The notes under the pieces: generated by a model
Told to the model about the DNA's origin: nothing
What the model saw: the letters and a program-made list of their open reading frames with translations, nothing else
The model's database searches: none
Assembly: GCF_018219815.1 (NCBI RefSeq)
Contig: NZ_JADMKU010000005.1
Span: 186,001 to 250,000, forward strand
Origin: Thalassovita aquimarina
GTDB lineage: Bacteria > Pseudomonadota > Alphaproteobacteria > Rhodobacterales > Rhodobacteraceae
Length of the DNA stretch: 64,000 nt
Reading direction: 5' to 3'
Program-made: the position numbers and the translations under genes
Part shown: positions 24,901 to 32,486 of the stretch, piece by piece
How positions within the stretch are numbered: the first letter of the stretch is position 1
How the letters are laid out: the number at the start of each line of letters is the position of its first letter

Positions 24901-25152
24901 CTGCGACTGAAGGACGGCCGGGAATTGCTGGTGCCCGAGGACAAGAGCGCCTCGGACGTGTTGCTGGGAAACGGCATCCATGTAGACGTGAAATGTTCCG
25001 ACGGCATCTGCGGCGTCTGCAAATGCGGATTGGTCAGCGGCGCGGTCGAACACCGCGATTTCGTGCTGTCGAACAAGCAGCGGGAAAACACCATCATCCT
25101 GTGCCAGTCCCGCGCGGCCGACCCCGATGGCGTCGTGGAAATAGACCTCTAG
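21940..25152 (+). CDS. rdhA: Self-sufficient cytoplasmic reductive dehalogenase fused to an FMN/[2Fe-2S] oxidoreductase
   Basis: A 1070-residue fusion. Residues 1-690 form a cobalamin-dependent reductive dehalogenase with two [4Fe-4S] sites: C560-C563-C566-C570 (FCEACNKCARECPSG) and C596-C609-C612-C616 (MCGRCMKTCPWN). Residues about 755-1070 are a phthalate-dioxygenase-reductase-like module: FMN motif RQYSMSG (804-810), NAD(P)H motif GGGIGVTPM (867-875) and plant-type [2Fe-2S] cysteines C1019, C1024, C1027, C1055. There is no Tat signal and no partner membrane anchor, so it is cytoplasmic, as in BhbA (Comamonas) and NpRdhA (Nitratireductor), which remove halogen from halo-hydroxybenzoates. 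Y428 lies where NpRdhA has its catalytic Y426. The N-terminal part shows an internal duplication (about 95-262 versus 409-547). An AGGAGGAG site precedes the ATG. The substrate, probably a halogenated phenolic acid, is inferred from the family. Confidence 0.95.
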   Translation: MGLRFFSTKDRPVHMGAYPLERLTRQDTPADLDSVPRWTPASFRRPDAPESIVNAMGEYQAMLDAIRDGMVNKTRATIPSDPQERSNHLKSFGYFSDASMVGICRLPDAARLDDPVRNPDIDRLAEELRTRQTKTLASGIDVIMAELKEAMEAPPSGIDGHKYALVFLYEYPRDPDNGDPGTDWIADAQAQRACLRANETAAVLANYIRLLGWQAKAHSGASSDVDLNRLAVAAGLATVEDGALVAPWIGPRFGVAAVTCDLELVADAPLAPMAEQPWFSTKGPAWWLGKGFAKSALNRDPFAKRHFADGPHPFERLKRVEDPTTYIDEPNVARVPKRADMFARAQFGDMGKNVQDNAKGGHYARKSAPSFAQRRALGAFVVIQNGDPNPHGQRPDDPQQNAANIKAASYFLGVDAVGLSRCPDWAWYSHDAAGDPIDPPHDQAISMIIDQGYETMEGASGDDWISVAQSMRAYLRFSLLGGVIAKQIRNLGYSAKAHTVMDGEVLQPPLLLLSGLGEVSRIGEVILNPYLGPRLKSGVVTTDMPMAHDKPIDFGLQKFCEACNKCARECPSGAITAGPKLMFNGYEIWKSDSQKCATYRITTEGGAMCGRCMKTCPWNLEGLFSEAPFRWAASNIPALARPLAKLDDAVGNGGLNDTKKWWWDIELQDDGGYHPSQHPLNRRDLQIEIDLKYEDQTLAVYPAPLAPPPWPYPFPMDREAGIAAYEQMVTAEEYRDRLAKGDMSVVHRYTTPSDPPVIRVEVSKVEKMTPDVTKYEFSTLDGGPLPDWSAGAHLDVLVAPEFLRQYSMSGDPADQTKYQIGVLREDEGRGGSKLMHRIFNEGRKVFISKPIGHFPLDETATKTFLMGGGIGVTPMIAFAHRLHALGRDFALHYSCSSRASAGYLDDLARMPWADKVHYHFSDEGSRADLDAVLGEYQPGWHVYTCGPDRYMNGVIEAATRQGFPEEARHLEYFSVPEQPEYENHPFTLRLKDGRELLVPEDKSASDVLLGNGIHVDVKCSDGICGVCKCGLVSGAVEHRDFVLSNKQRENTIILCQSRAADPDGVVEIDL

Positions 25153-25203
25153 CCCGAAAAAAGGGCAGCACCGTCACCACGATGAGACATTCGCAGGGTA
25201 AAG

Positions 25204-25229
25204 TTTGCTCCGCAGTTGCGGAACAAACG
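25204..25229. promoter_or_regulatory. Palindromic operator candidate before the TetR gene
   Basis: GTTTGCTCCGCA-GT-TGCGGAACAAAC has 12-base arms with one mismatch and ends 21 bases before the tetR ATG. The size and symmetry suit a TetR dimer, pointing to autoregulation. I see no second copy in front of rdhA. Confidence 0.6.
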
Positions 25230-25250
25230 ACGCGCGCGTAGGGGTGAGAT

Positions 25251-25802
25251 ATGACCGCCAAGAAACGCCTTTCGAAATCCGACTGGTTGCAAGCCGGGTT
25301 CGCCGCTCTCGTCGAAGAAGGCCCGACCGCGCTGAAGGCCGAACCGCTGGCGCGGCGGCTGAAGACGACCAAGGGGTCCTTCTACTGGCATTTCGCCGAT
25401 GTGCCGGCCTTTCACGCCGCGCTGCTGGACGTATGGGAAGCCGAAGCGCTGTCGCCGATTGCCCGGATCGTGGAAGAAGAATCCAGTTCCGGCGCCAAGC
25501 TGCGCCGGCTCGGCCAGGACATCACCGACTATGCCAGCGACGTCACCGCCGACAAAAATCCCGAACGCGCCATCCGCGCCTGGGCGCAGGGCGATGGCGG
25601 CGTGGCCGACCGGGTGGCAAAGGTCGACGGGCTGCGGCTGAACCTTCTGTCGGAACTGCTGCGCGACAACGGCATCACCAATCCCGATTGGGCCCGGGTG
25701 ATCCTTGGGTCGACGATCGGCATCAAGAGCCTGCCGGCCAACGCAAACGATACGGGCGGGCCGATGGGATCACTGGTCGATCTGGTTCTCGCCCTGCGCT
25801 GA
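25251..25802 (+). CDS. TetR-family regulator linked to the reductive dehalogenase gene
   Basis: A 183-residue TetR protein. The N-terminal HTH includes [18 protein letters not shown] (about residues 34-51), and the C-terminal domain is unfamiliar. It starts 98 bases after rdhA in the same direction, with a GGGGTGAG ribosome-binding region, and a good palindrome stands before it. Its last 33 bases overlap the 3' end of recO on the other strand. Control of rdhA is an inference from position; the palindrome suggests at least self-control. Confidence 0.85.
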   Translation: MTAKKRLSKSDWLQAGFAALVEEGPTALKAEPLARRLKTTKGSFYWHFADVPAFHAALLDVWEAEALSPIARIVEEESSSGAKLRRLGQDITDYASDVTADKNPERAIRAWAQGDGGVADRVAKVDGLRLNLLSELLRDNGITNPDWARVILGSTIGIKSLPANANDTGGPMGSLVDLVLALR

Positions 25803-26522
25803 GCGCCGCTCCAACCCGTCGATGAACCTTTGGCGCGCCTCGGGCAGCGGTTTGCCCTGCGCCCCCTCGGCCAAGGATTTGCGCAGGAAGAACCTTGTCA
25901 CCTCCAGCCCTTGCAGGACGTCGGATAGCGGATGATCGGTGCCACCCAACAGGCATTCCGGCAGCGGCAACAGCCGGTCGGCCCATTCCCCCGCCCCCGC
26001 ACGCGACACCGCCCGGCCGGTCCTGGGCGAGATATAGCTCAGGTCATTCGCCGCCCCGCAGACGGCGCAGGCCGACAGGTCCAGCCCGTATCCCAGTTCC
26101 TCAAGCAACGCCATTTCCCATCGCAAGTAGGCCAGCGGCCAGAGCCCGGTTTCGTCCAGAACGTCGAGCAGAGCCTCGGTCCGCCGGTAAAGCGGCAGAT
26201 GCGCTTCGCGTTCGGGCAGCGCGTAAAGCAGCAGCGCGCAGACCGCGTTCAGCCCGGCCAGCGCCTGACGCCCCGCCATCGCCATCGCCGTGCGGCTGCG
26301 CAGCGGTTCGACGGTGTAGCTGCCGATATGATCGGCCAACCGCGCCCGCCACGTCACGTCAAGCTGTGCGCCGGGTTGCAAGATCGGCGCGATTTTCCGG
26401 CTGGTGGCGCCGCGCATCACGCCCGCATGGCGGCCGTGTTCGGGAGTAAACAGCTCGAGTATCGCCGAATTTTCGCCGTGCCGCCTAACCGCCAGCAATA
26501 TGCCCTGATCGCGCCATTCCAT
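25770..26522 (-). CDS. recO: DNA repair protein RecO
   Basis: A 250-residue RecO. The N-terminal OB-fold is visible ([38 protein letters not shown]), then the helical domain with one cysteine pair (CAVCG) of the zinc-binding site; the second pair usual in this family is not evident. RecO loads RecA onto SSB-coated DNA with RecR. In related genomes it directly follows DUF1491 and era; here about 2.6 kb of extra sequence separates it from DUF1491, and a diverged 5' fragment of recO remains in that insert. It converges with, and overlaps by 33 bases, the TetR gene. Confidence 0.93.
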   Translation of the reverse strand: MEWRDQGILLAVRRHGENSAILELFTPEHGRHAGVMRGATSRKIAPILQPGAQLDVTWRARLADHIGSYTVEPLRSRTAMAMAGRQALAGLNAVCALLLYALPEREAHLPLYRRTEALLDVLDETGLWPLAYLRWEMALLEELGYGLDLSACAVCGAANDLSYISPRTGRAVSRAGAGEWADRLLPLPECLLGGTDHPLSDVLQGLEVTRFFLRKSLAEGAQGKPLPEARQRFIDGLERRSAQGENQIDQ

Positions 26523-26619
26523 AATGTGACCTTGTTGCAGCTTCCAAGAAGGAGCAAGCCCGCACTTCGGGCAGGCATAGCGCCTTCACCCGGCGCCCGA
26601 CGTCATTCCGGGCAGGCAT

Positions 26620-26817
26620 TCACGTGCTGGCGGGGTCCAACGACCGGATGAAACCAACGAAACTGAGATATGCGCCGGACAGGGCATCGCCAAAAAGCAG
26701 CACCGCAGCGATGGTTCCACCGATCAACAGCGCAAGCACCACGAGGTATTCGGTAAAGGCTATGCCGCGCTCGTCGCGCGGGAAACTCATCAACAACAAT
26801 TCGAACAGCCTCAACAT
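26620..26817 (-). CDS. Flp/Fap-type pilin-like small protein
   Basis: A 65-residue protein with the layout of type IVb Flp pilins: a short N-terminus with DERG, the FTEYLVVLALLIGG segment with the glutamate-tyrosine pair after the processing site, a single hydrophobic helix, and a short tail. The start at 26817 is chosen because GGAAGA precedes it and the length fits Flp; a start four codons upstream is possible. No tad/cpa assembly genes are in the window, so it would need assembly proteins encoded elsewhere or be an orphan. It lies between recO and the recO/DUF1491 remnant. Confidence 0.75.
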   Translation of the reverse strand: MLRLFELLLMSFPRDERGIAFTEYLVVLALLIGGTIAAVLLFGDALSGAYLSFVGFIRSLDPAST

Positions 26818-27025
26818 GACGTCTTCCATACACCATAAGCAAACAACGCCGAGTTTGGCCGAGGAAGGTACATAAGTACAGGCAAATACTGAAAGCCGTG
26901 AGGCTGCGGATTACGCGGCGCGACAACCGATCTTCCCCGCGCCCCAAGCCCGCACAATCGGTGACGTCATTCATCACTCAGGGGGCACATCCTCCCGGCG
27001 GCTGGAAACGCGGACCGAGGCGCCG

Positions 27026-27394
27026 CTAATCTGCCAGCCCCGGCTCGTCCAGTAGGTGCCGGCCCTGCCGGTCCTCAACCTCGACCACCCAGAGATCGGG
27101 ATCGAAACCGCGCTGCTTGGCGATGGCGGCATCGACGTCGCGTTCCTCGCCCGCGACCGGTTCCATCCACTTTCGGGCGCCGGTCATCAGGTCGAAGGAA
27201 CGCTGATAGGCCACCGCTCGCCGCGCCACGTCAATCTACGCGCCGAGTTACGGGATCGGGGCGACCTTGCGGCTGGTGGTGCCGCGCATCACACCCGTAT
27301 GGCGGCCGTGGTCGGGGGTGAACAGCTCCAAGATGGCCGCGTTTTCCCCGTACCGTTTCACCGTCAGCAATATGCCCTGAGCGCTCCATTCCAT
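27026..27394 (-). pseudogene. Decayed in-frame fusion of recO 5' sequence and DUF1491 3' sequence
   Basis: Read from 27394, about 58 codons resemble the start of RecO ([36 protein letters not shown]), then from about 27211 the frame continues without shift into the last 62 residues of the DUF1491 protein (VAYQRSFDLMTGARKWMEP to the end), with only two residue differences from the intact copy at 29104-29433. Two stop codons interrupt the recO part (TAA at 27248-27250 and a TAG four codons on), at positions where intact RecO has glutamine codons or their neighbours. It is a non-functional product of a duplication at the recO-DUF1491 boundary, later decayed. Confidence 0.85.
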
Positions 27395-27636
27395 GCGTGG
27401 GCTGTGGGGTAAGCGCAGCGGATTGTACAAGGTAAATTGCGGGTGGGAATGGAGGGCCCATTGAGCCTAAACCAGCCATTCAGCAGCACGCTCCCACACC
27501 CCAAATACGTGCCCAAAGCGGACCATAAACGTATTCTGATCCTAGATCGGTCAAACACCAAAGCCGGCCGTGGGCTCGTACGGACAGTACGTTTCGGGGC
27601 ATGTTGAAATGTGCGCCACAGGACAATTCTTCGGCC

Positions 27637-28332
27637 CTACAGCGAGAGTGAAAACTCGTCGCGTTTCACCAATATCAAGGTCGTGACCAAGAAAAGAACA
27701 GCCAACGGCAGGTTCAATCCCGTAATGGCAAGAAATGCCTTCAGCCCATTCAGGTTCTCGGGCAGAATAGCGATGGCAATTGCGGAAAAGAACACAAGCC
27801 CGATCGGGCTCACAAGCGCCGTCCAGCGCGGGTAGAATGATTTTCCAGACAGGATCATACCCAGGATCAGCACCGAAACCACGGCATAGCCTATCACCAG
27901 GGAATAGGCCCAAGGCTGCCAATAGTCCCGCATGCCTTGGATGAGTTCGGCGTCTTCGGAACGCAAAATATCTCCGACAAATGCTAGCGAGCCGTGCATG
28001 CCGACGCCGATCGGCGTGAGATAAAGGGCAAGTGCGAGAAAAACTCTGGACCAGAAAAGGCTGGCCGGTTTCAGAGCTTGGAAGACCAGGAAAAAGCCAA
28101 GAACATGAAGCGGAATGAAGTAAAGACCAATGTAGTTACCAGCCACATAGGTCCAACGCGGTTTGTCCACATAAAAGCCCGCAATGTCCTCCAGGCTAAC
28201 CGAAAAGGCTGTCGCCATTTGACCGGCATGCGAAGACCAGACCGAGAGTATGTCAGCGAGAACTCCCATCAGCGCGCCGAAGGTCGCAAGCACACCAAGG
28301 ACGAGGATTGTCATGCGATTTGCCATACTCAT
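27637..28332 (-). CDS. Multi-pass membrane protein of unknown function
   Basis: A 231-residue protein with about six to seven hydrophobic segments (near residues 7-27, 65-85, 93-115, 140-162, 170-192, 200-222). I do not recognise a family or any catalytic motif. AAAGGACAA stands before the ATG. Its sequence is visibly less GC-rich than its neighbours, and it lies in the insert between DUF1491 and recO, so acquisition by transfer is likely. It follows another membrane gene (28392-28841) in the same direction by about 60 bases and may be co-transcribed with it. Confidence 0.75.
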   Translation of the reverse strand: MSMANRMTILVLGVLATFGALMGVLADILSVWSSHAGQMATAFSVSLEDIAGFYVDKPRWTYVAGNYIGLYFIPLHVLGFFLVFQALKPASLFWSRVFLALALYLTPIGVGMHGSLAFVGDILRSEDAELIQGMRDYWQPWAYSLVIGYAVVSVLILGMILSGKSFYPRWTALVSPIGLVFFSAIAIAILPENLNGLKAFLAITGLNLPLAVLFLVTTLILVKRDEFSLSL

Positions 28333-28391
28333 TTGTCCTTTGAGCCTAGAGTGATATCAGACAGCGCCAGGATCGTCCGTCTGGCGCAAAT

Positions 28392-28841
28392 TCAAAATCC
28401 CAAACGGTTAAGGGTATCCCGCCCCCTTGATGCATGCAGTAACCACGTGAAGGGTATGGCCGACAGAAACGCGGGCAAAAGACCAGCGGTGACAAAAAGC
28501 GTAGGTGCGCTCGCTCCGCCAAAATAGTCGAACCGGCTGTCCATGATGTAGCAGATCATAGTGCAGATTGAGAGTATCAAGGCATAAAGAAACGCGGTGC
28601 CAATCCAGGTCGTCAGACGATCAGGTTTTCGCGCGCGCCATACAGTCACCACAACGCCGACCGCGACAGCCATCGCGATGGCGCAGGTAACGGTCCAAGC
28701 GAGCTTCAAAAGGACGTTCCCTGCGGGATAGAGCCATAATCCCCAGCCCAGGAAATAGGTCAGCTCGCCGGCCGCTGTGAATGCCAGTGCAAGCTTGAAC
28801 GGCCTGAGGCGTTCGCGTCGTTTCTGCTTATCCACCCTCAT
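28392..28841 (-). CDS. Small four-helix membrane protein of unknown function
   Basis: A 149-residue protein with a basic N-terminus (KQKRRERLRPFK) and four hydrophobic segments (about residues 20-40, 45-66, 80-103, 115-135). No known motif is visible. GGAGG precedes the ATG. It shares the lower-GC insert with the next membrane gene. The 262 bases upstream, to DUF1491, hold no convincing gene. Confidence 0.7.
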   Translation of the reverse strand: MRVDKQKRRERLRPFKLALAFTAAGELTYFLGWGLWLYPAGNVLLKLAWTVTCAIAMAVAVGVVVTVWRARKPDRLTTWIGTAFLYALILSICTMICYIMDSRFDYFGGASAPTLFVTAGLLPAFLSAIPFTWLLHASRGRDTLNRLGF

Positions 28842-29103
28842 TCCTCCACCATTCCGAATGATGCAGTTCTGGCGCCAAGTCCGGCACCGGCAGACTGAAA
28901 GCCTTGTTTAGGAACATACGGCTTCCAGTCACAGGAAGCTCAATAGCTGTCTAGATAAACTCTTCGTGTACCCACAGGGATGGCAAAGGCGTGCGACGGA
29001 CTGCGCGAGCGAAGGTCCAAGTGTTGCATCCGATCATGGAAAGGCCTTGTCGTCCGTCCGCTTCAGCCGCAAAGAGAACATTTGACGCCAATTCAGCCCT
29101 ACC

Positions 29104-29433
29104 TCAATCCGCCAGCCCCGGTTCGTCCAACAGGTGCCGGCCCTGCCGGTCCTCGACCTCAACAACCCAGAGGTCGGGATCGAAGCCGCGCTGCTTGGTA
29201 ATGGCGGCATCGACGTCGCGCTCCTCGCCCGCGACCAGTTCCATCCACTTGCGGGCGCCGGTCATCAGGTCGAAGGAACGCTGATAGGCCACCGCCTGCC
29301 CGTCCAGCGTGTTGAGCTTGATCAGCACCGCGCCGGCGGTGTCGTCGCCATGGGCCACGACGAAGGCCGGGATGTCGTAAAGGCGCAGACGGGTCAGATA
29401 GGCATCAACCCAGATCCGGGCAGTCAGGCGCAT
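29104..29433 (-). CDS. DUF1491 family protein
   Basis: A 109-residue conserved alphaproteobacterial protein of unknown function, opening RLTARIWVDAYLTRLRL. In this group of bacteria it normally sits between era and recO; here it follows era by five bases but is cut off from recO by the insert. A truncated second copy of its 3' half is fused to a recO fragment at 27026-27229. No catalytic motif is evident; the fold seems small and mixed alpha/beta. Confidence 0.85.
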   Translation of the reverse strand: MRLTARIWVDAYLTRLRLYDIPAFVVAHGDDTAGAVLIKLNTLDGQAVAYQRSFDLMTGARKWMELVAGEERDVDAAITKQRGFDPDLWVVEVEDRQGRHLLDEPGLAD

Positions 29434-29438
29434 ACGCG

Positions 29439-30344
29439 TTAGTTCCCGTCCTTGAAATCAAGCCCCATCTCGGAATAGCGCGCGGCCTCTTCCAGCCAGC
29501 CGGTGCGCACCTTCACCTGCAAGAACAGGTGTACCTTGCGGCCGAGGAATTCTTCCAGTTCCTCGCGCGCGGCCTTGCTGATCGCCTTGATGGTTTCGCC
29601 GCGATGACCCAGCAGGATGCCCTTGTGCCCGTCGCGGGCGACATAGATCACCTGATCGATCCGGGCCGACCCGTCCTTGCGTTCTTCCCAGTTCTCGGTT
29701 TCCACGGTCAGCTGATAGGGCAGTTCCTGGTGCAGTCTGAGCGTCAGTTTTTCGCGGGTGATCTCGGCGGCGATCATCCGTAAAGGCAGATCAGCGATCT
29801 GATCTTCGGGATAGAGCCACGGCCCCTCGGGCACTTCGCCCGCCAGCCAGTGCCGCAGATCGTCGACGCCGTGGCCCTTCTCGGCCGAGATCATGAAGGT
29901 CTTGGCAAAGGGATAGCGATCGTTGAGCTTCTGCGACAGCGCCAAAAGCGCCTCGGCCTTGACCCGGTCGATCTTGTTGATCGCCAGCGCCACGGTGCGG
30001 CCCTTGCCGATCTCTTCCAGCCCTTCGAGGATCTTTTCCACCCCCTCGGTGACGCCGCGATGCGCCTCGACCATCAGCACGATCACATCGGCATCTGCCG
30101 CGCCGCCCCAGGCGGCGGCGACCATCGCCCGGTCCAGCCGCCGGCGCGGTTTGAACAGGCCCGGCGTGTCGACGAAAACGATCTGGGCATCGCCCTCGAT
30201 CGCGACGCCGCGGATGCGGGCGCGGGTGGTCTGCACCTTGTGGGTGACGATCGACACTTTCGCCCCGACCATGCGGTTGGTCAGGGTCGATTTGCCCGCG
30301 TTGGGCTCTCCGATCAGGGCAACGAATCCGGCGCGTGTGGTCAT
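29439..30344 (-). CDS. era: GTPase Era
   Basis: A 301-residue GTPase that binds 16S rRNA during 30S assembly. Motifs: G1 GEPNAGKST, G3 DTPG, G4 NKID, then a KH RNA-binding domain at the C-terminus with ILLGHRGETIKAISKAAR. The ATG at 30344 gives the standard start MTTRAGFVALIGEPNAG; 28 extra codons of open frame upstream are not supported. It is part of the lepB-rnc-era minus-strand series. Between it and the broken ridA gene about 190 bases carry no gene. Confidence 0.97.
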   Translation of the reverse strand: MTTRAGFVALIGEPNAGKSTLTNRMVGAKVSIVTHKVQTTRARIRGVAIEGDAQIVFVDTPGLFKPRRRLDRAMVAAAWGGAADADVIVLMVEAHRGVTEGVEKILEGLEEIGKGRTVALAINKIDRVKAEALLALSQKLNDRYPFAKTFMISAEKGHGVDDLRHWLAGEVPEGPWLYPEDQIADLPLRMIAAEITREKLTLRLHQELPYQLTVETENWEERKDGSARIDQVIYVARDGHKGILLGHRGETIKAISKAAREELEEFLGRKVHLFLQVKVRTGWLEEAARYSEMGLDFKDGN

Positions 30345-30536
30345 GTGGGCCTCTTCTAATGAAGCGCAGTATGTAGCGGGAATGCGTTGCCTTGACCAGA
30401 GGCCGCAACGGGCGGCGAAATCCGGCATGAATTTCGCTGCATTCAGCCGGACATTGTTAGCTTCATTCTGGCCGGGAAACGCACCCGCACCGCCCGTCCG
30501 TGCCTACCCCACGCGATCCCGGCAGGGCGGGCCGGA

Positions 30537-30925
30537 TCACACCGTCACGGCGGTCAGGTTCATCAGCACCCGGAAGTCGGGTTTCGGCAGCTCGCGCACC
30601 CCCAGCACCGTGCGGGCCGGCCGGTGCCCCCCATGACCTCGACATAGGCGCGGTTCATCTCGTCGAAATCGGCCATTTCCTTCAGAAAGACCTGGATATG
30701 CACCACGTGGTCCAGGTCGGACCCGGCGCTGCGCAGCAGCGCGTCGAAGTTCCTGAGAATCTGCCGCGCCTGCGAAAACGTGTCCTCGCCGGCCACCGTG
30801 CCGGTTTCGGGATCGACACCGCCGACTCCACCGATGGTGATGTTTTCGCCAACCTTGGCGATATGCGAATAGGGACCGATCGGGATCGGTGATCCCGTCG
30901 GCGTATAGGTTTCGACCTTGGCCAT
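30537..30925 (-). pseudogene. RidA-family protein gene with a one-base frameshift
   Basis: The frame from 30925 begins as a RidA/YjgF protein (IGPYSHIAKVGENITIGGVG, FLKEMADFDEMNRAYVEVM). At a run of six C (30627-30632, read as G on the coding strand) the expected reading GGHRPARTVLGVRELPKPDF is found only in the next frame; one more G would restore a 129-residue protein ending MNLTAVTV at 30537. Everything else is intact. RidA proteins deaminate reactive enamines and imines. The gene lies between rnc (one base away) and era. It may be a true recent mutation, a phase-variable tract or a sequencing error. Confidence 0.8.
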
Positions 30926-30926
30926 A

Positions 30927-31607
30927 TTAGGTCTCCAGCCGCGCCAGCAAAGCCTTGGCCGCCGCCTGTTCCGCCTGCCGCTTCGATCCGGCGATGGCAC
31001 GTTCGCTTTCGCCGTTGTCCAGTTCGACCGCGATGGTGAAAACCGGCGCGTGATCGGGGCCGGAGCGCGAGACTTCCACGTATTTCGGCGGTTTCAGCCC
31101 GCGCGCCTGCGCCCATTCCTGCAAGGCCGTCTTGGCATCACGGGCATCGGCCTTCACGTCGTCGATCCGCTTGCCCCACAGCCGCAGCACCATGTCGCGC
31201 GCCGCATCGAACCCGGCATCGAGGTAAACGGCGGCGATCACCGCCTCCATCGCGTCGCCGAGCAAAGCCTGCTTGCGCCGCCCGCCCGACATCATTTCCG
31301 ACCGGCCCAGTTTCAGCACCGCACCCACATCGATGGCCTTCGCCACGTCGGCGCAGGTTTCCTTGCGCACCAGCGCGTTGAAACGCGGCGCCAGTTGCCC
31401 TTCGGTTGCCGCAGTGTCGCGCGCCAGAAGGGCCTCGGACATCACCAGCCCCAACACCCGGTCGCCCAGGAATTCGAGCCGCTGGTTGTCTTCCCGCGTG
31501 GGCGAGGACATCGAGGAATGGGTCACCGCGCGCAGCAACAGTTCGGGCTGCGCGAAACGATGCCCGATGCGGCCCTCGAAGGCCTTCAGTTCGGCCGACA
31601 GCTTCAC
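30927..31607 (-). CDS. rnc: Ribonuclease III
   Basis: A 226-residue double-strand-specific endoribonuclease. The signature [20 protein letters not shown] (about residues 40-59) carries the metal-binding glutamate and aspartate, the second acidic pair is in [13 protein letters not shown], and a dsRNA-binding domain fills the C-terminus ([32 protein letters not shown]). The gene overlaps lepB by ATGA and ends one base before ridA starts. Confidence 0.97.
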   Translation of the reverse strand: MKLSAELKAFEGRIGHRFAQPELLLRAVTHSSMSSPTREDNQRLEFLGDRVLGLVMSEALLARDTAATEGQLAPRFNALVRKETCADVAKAIDVGAVLKLGRSEMMSGGRRKQALLGDAMEAVIAAVYLDAGFDAARDMVLRLWGKRIDDVKADARDAKTALQEWAQARGLKPPKYVEVSRSGPDHAPVFTIAVELDNGESERAIAGSKRQAEQAAAKALLARLET

Positions 31608-32428
31608 TCGATCCCTTTCAGGTAACGGTCTGACCGCCAGGTCCAGAAGGCCAGCATCGAGCGCCCGGCGGAGGAGAACATGATGCGATCGGCGCGGCCG
31701 ATCAGGTTTTCATAAGGCACGAAACCGACGCCCCCCGCCTGCTGCGGCACGCGGCTGTCGGTGGAATTGTCGCGGTTGTCGCCCATGAAGAAATAATGCC
31801 CCGCCGGAACGGTATAGACCGGCGTGTTGTCCGAACTCTGGTTGCCGATATTCAGCACCGCGTGCTCCACTCCGTTCGGCAGGGTTTCGATCTGGCGCGA
31901 CTTCATGCAGTCGCCGCCGGTGCCGACGGGTCCGTTTTCACAGCGCGGGCGCAGCCCCTGCGGCCCTTGCGGGCTGGCAGGTTCGACAAAGGTGCCGTCG
32001 TTTTCCAGCTTCACCGCCTTGCCGTTGATATGCAGCACGCCGTTTTTCATCTGCACGGTATCGCCGGGCAGACCGATCAGGCGCTTGATGTAGTCGCTGC
32101 CATTCACCGGGTGACGGAACACGATCACGTCACCGCGTTCCGGTTCGCTGCCCATGATCCGGGTGTTGTCGCCGTCAAGGAAGGCACAAAGCCCCTTGGC
32201 ATCGATGCCCAGCGGTCGGATCGTCGGGCAGGAGGCATAGGAATAGCCATAGGCCATCTTGTTGACGAACAGGAAATCGCCGATCAGCAGGGTGTCCTTC
32301 ATCGATCCGGACGGGATCCAGAACGGTTGGAAAAAGACCGTGCGGAACACCCCCGCGATCAGCAGGGCATAGACCACCGTCTTGATGGTTTCGACGACGG
32401 CATTTCCTTTATTGGCGTCAGCGGCCAT
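31604..32428 (-). CDS. lepB: Signal peptidase I
   Basis: A 274-residue membrane-bound signal peptidase. One N-terminal transmembrane helix (about residues 14-33) precedes the catalytic serine in [14 protein letters not shown] (S42); the catalytic lysine is in [15 protein letters not shown], and [17 protein letters not shown] is the conserved box near the C-terminus. A cysteine-bearing insert (about 160-180) is usual in alphaproteobacteria. It overlaps rnc by four bases and processes Sec-exported proteins such as DctP. Confidence 0.97.
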   Translation of the reverse strand: MAADANKGNAVVETIKTVVYALLIAGVFRTVFFQPFWIPSGSMKDTLLIGDFLFVNKMAYGYSYASCPTIRPLGIDAKGLCAFLDGDNTRIMGSEPERGDVIVFRHPVNGSDYIKRLIGLPGDTVQMKNGVLHINGKAVKLENDGTFVEPASPQGPQGLRPRCENGPVGTGGDCMKSRQIETLPNGVEHAVLNIGNQSSDNTPVYTVPAGHYFFMGDNRDNSTDSRVPQQAGGVGFVPYENLIGRADRIMFSSAGRSMLAFWTWRSDRYLKGIE

Positions 32429-32486
32429 TGGGACTTTCTCCTGAATGCGAAGTTGCAGGGGTAGATGAGCGGATGGGGCTGGACTG

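Noticed and set aside
22210-25053. A 947-codon open frame on the minus strand opposite rdhA
   Set aside because: No motifs are seen, while the plus-strand frame has all cofactor motifs and a strong ribosome-binding site.
27026-27229. A separate 67-residue gene for a short DUF1491 protein
   Set aside because: The frame is the 3' part of the recO'/DUF1491' fusion remnant, lacks the family N-terminus and has no ribosome-binding site.
27430-27637. A promoter or small RNA in the gap between the remnant and the membrane gene
   Set aside because: About 200 bases were read on both strands without a convincing promoter, hairpin or frame.
28842-29103. Short open frames between the membrane gene and DUF1491
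   Set aside because: They overlap the 3' end of DUF1491 or lack ribosome-binding sites and family resemblance.
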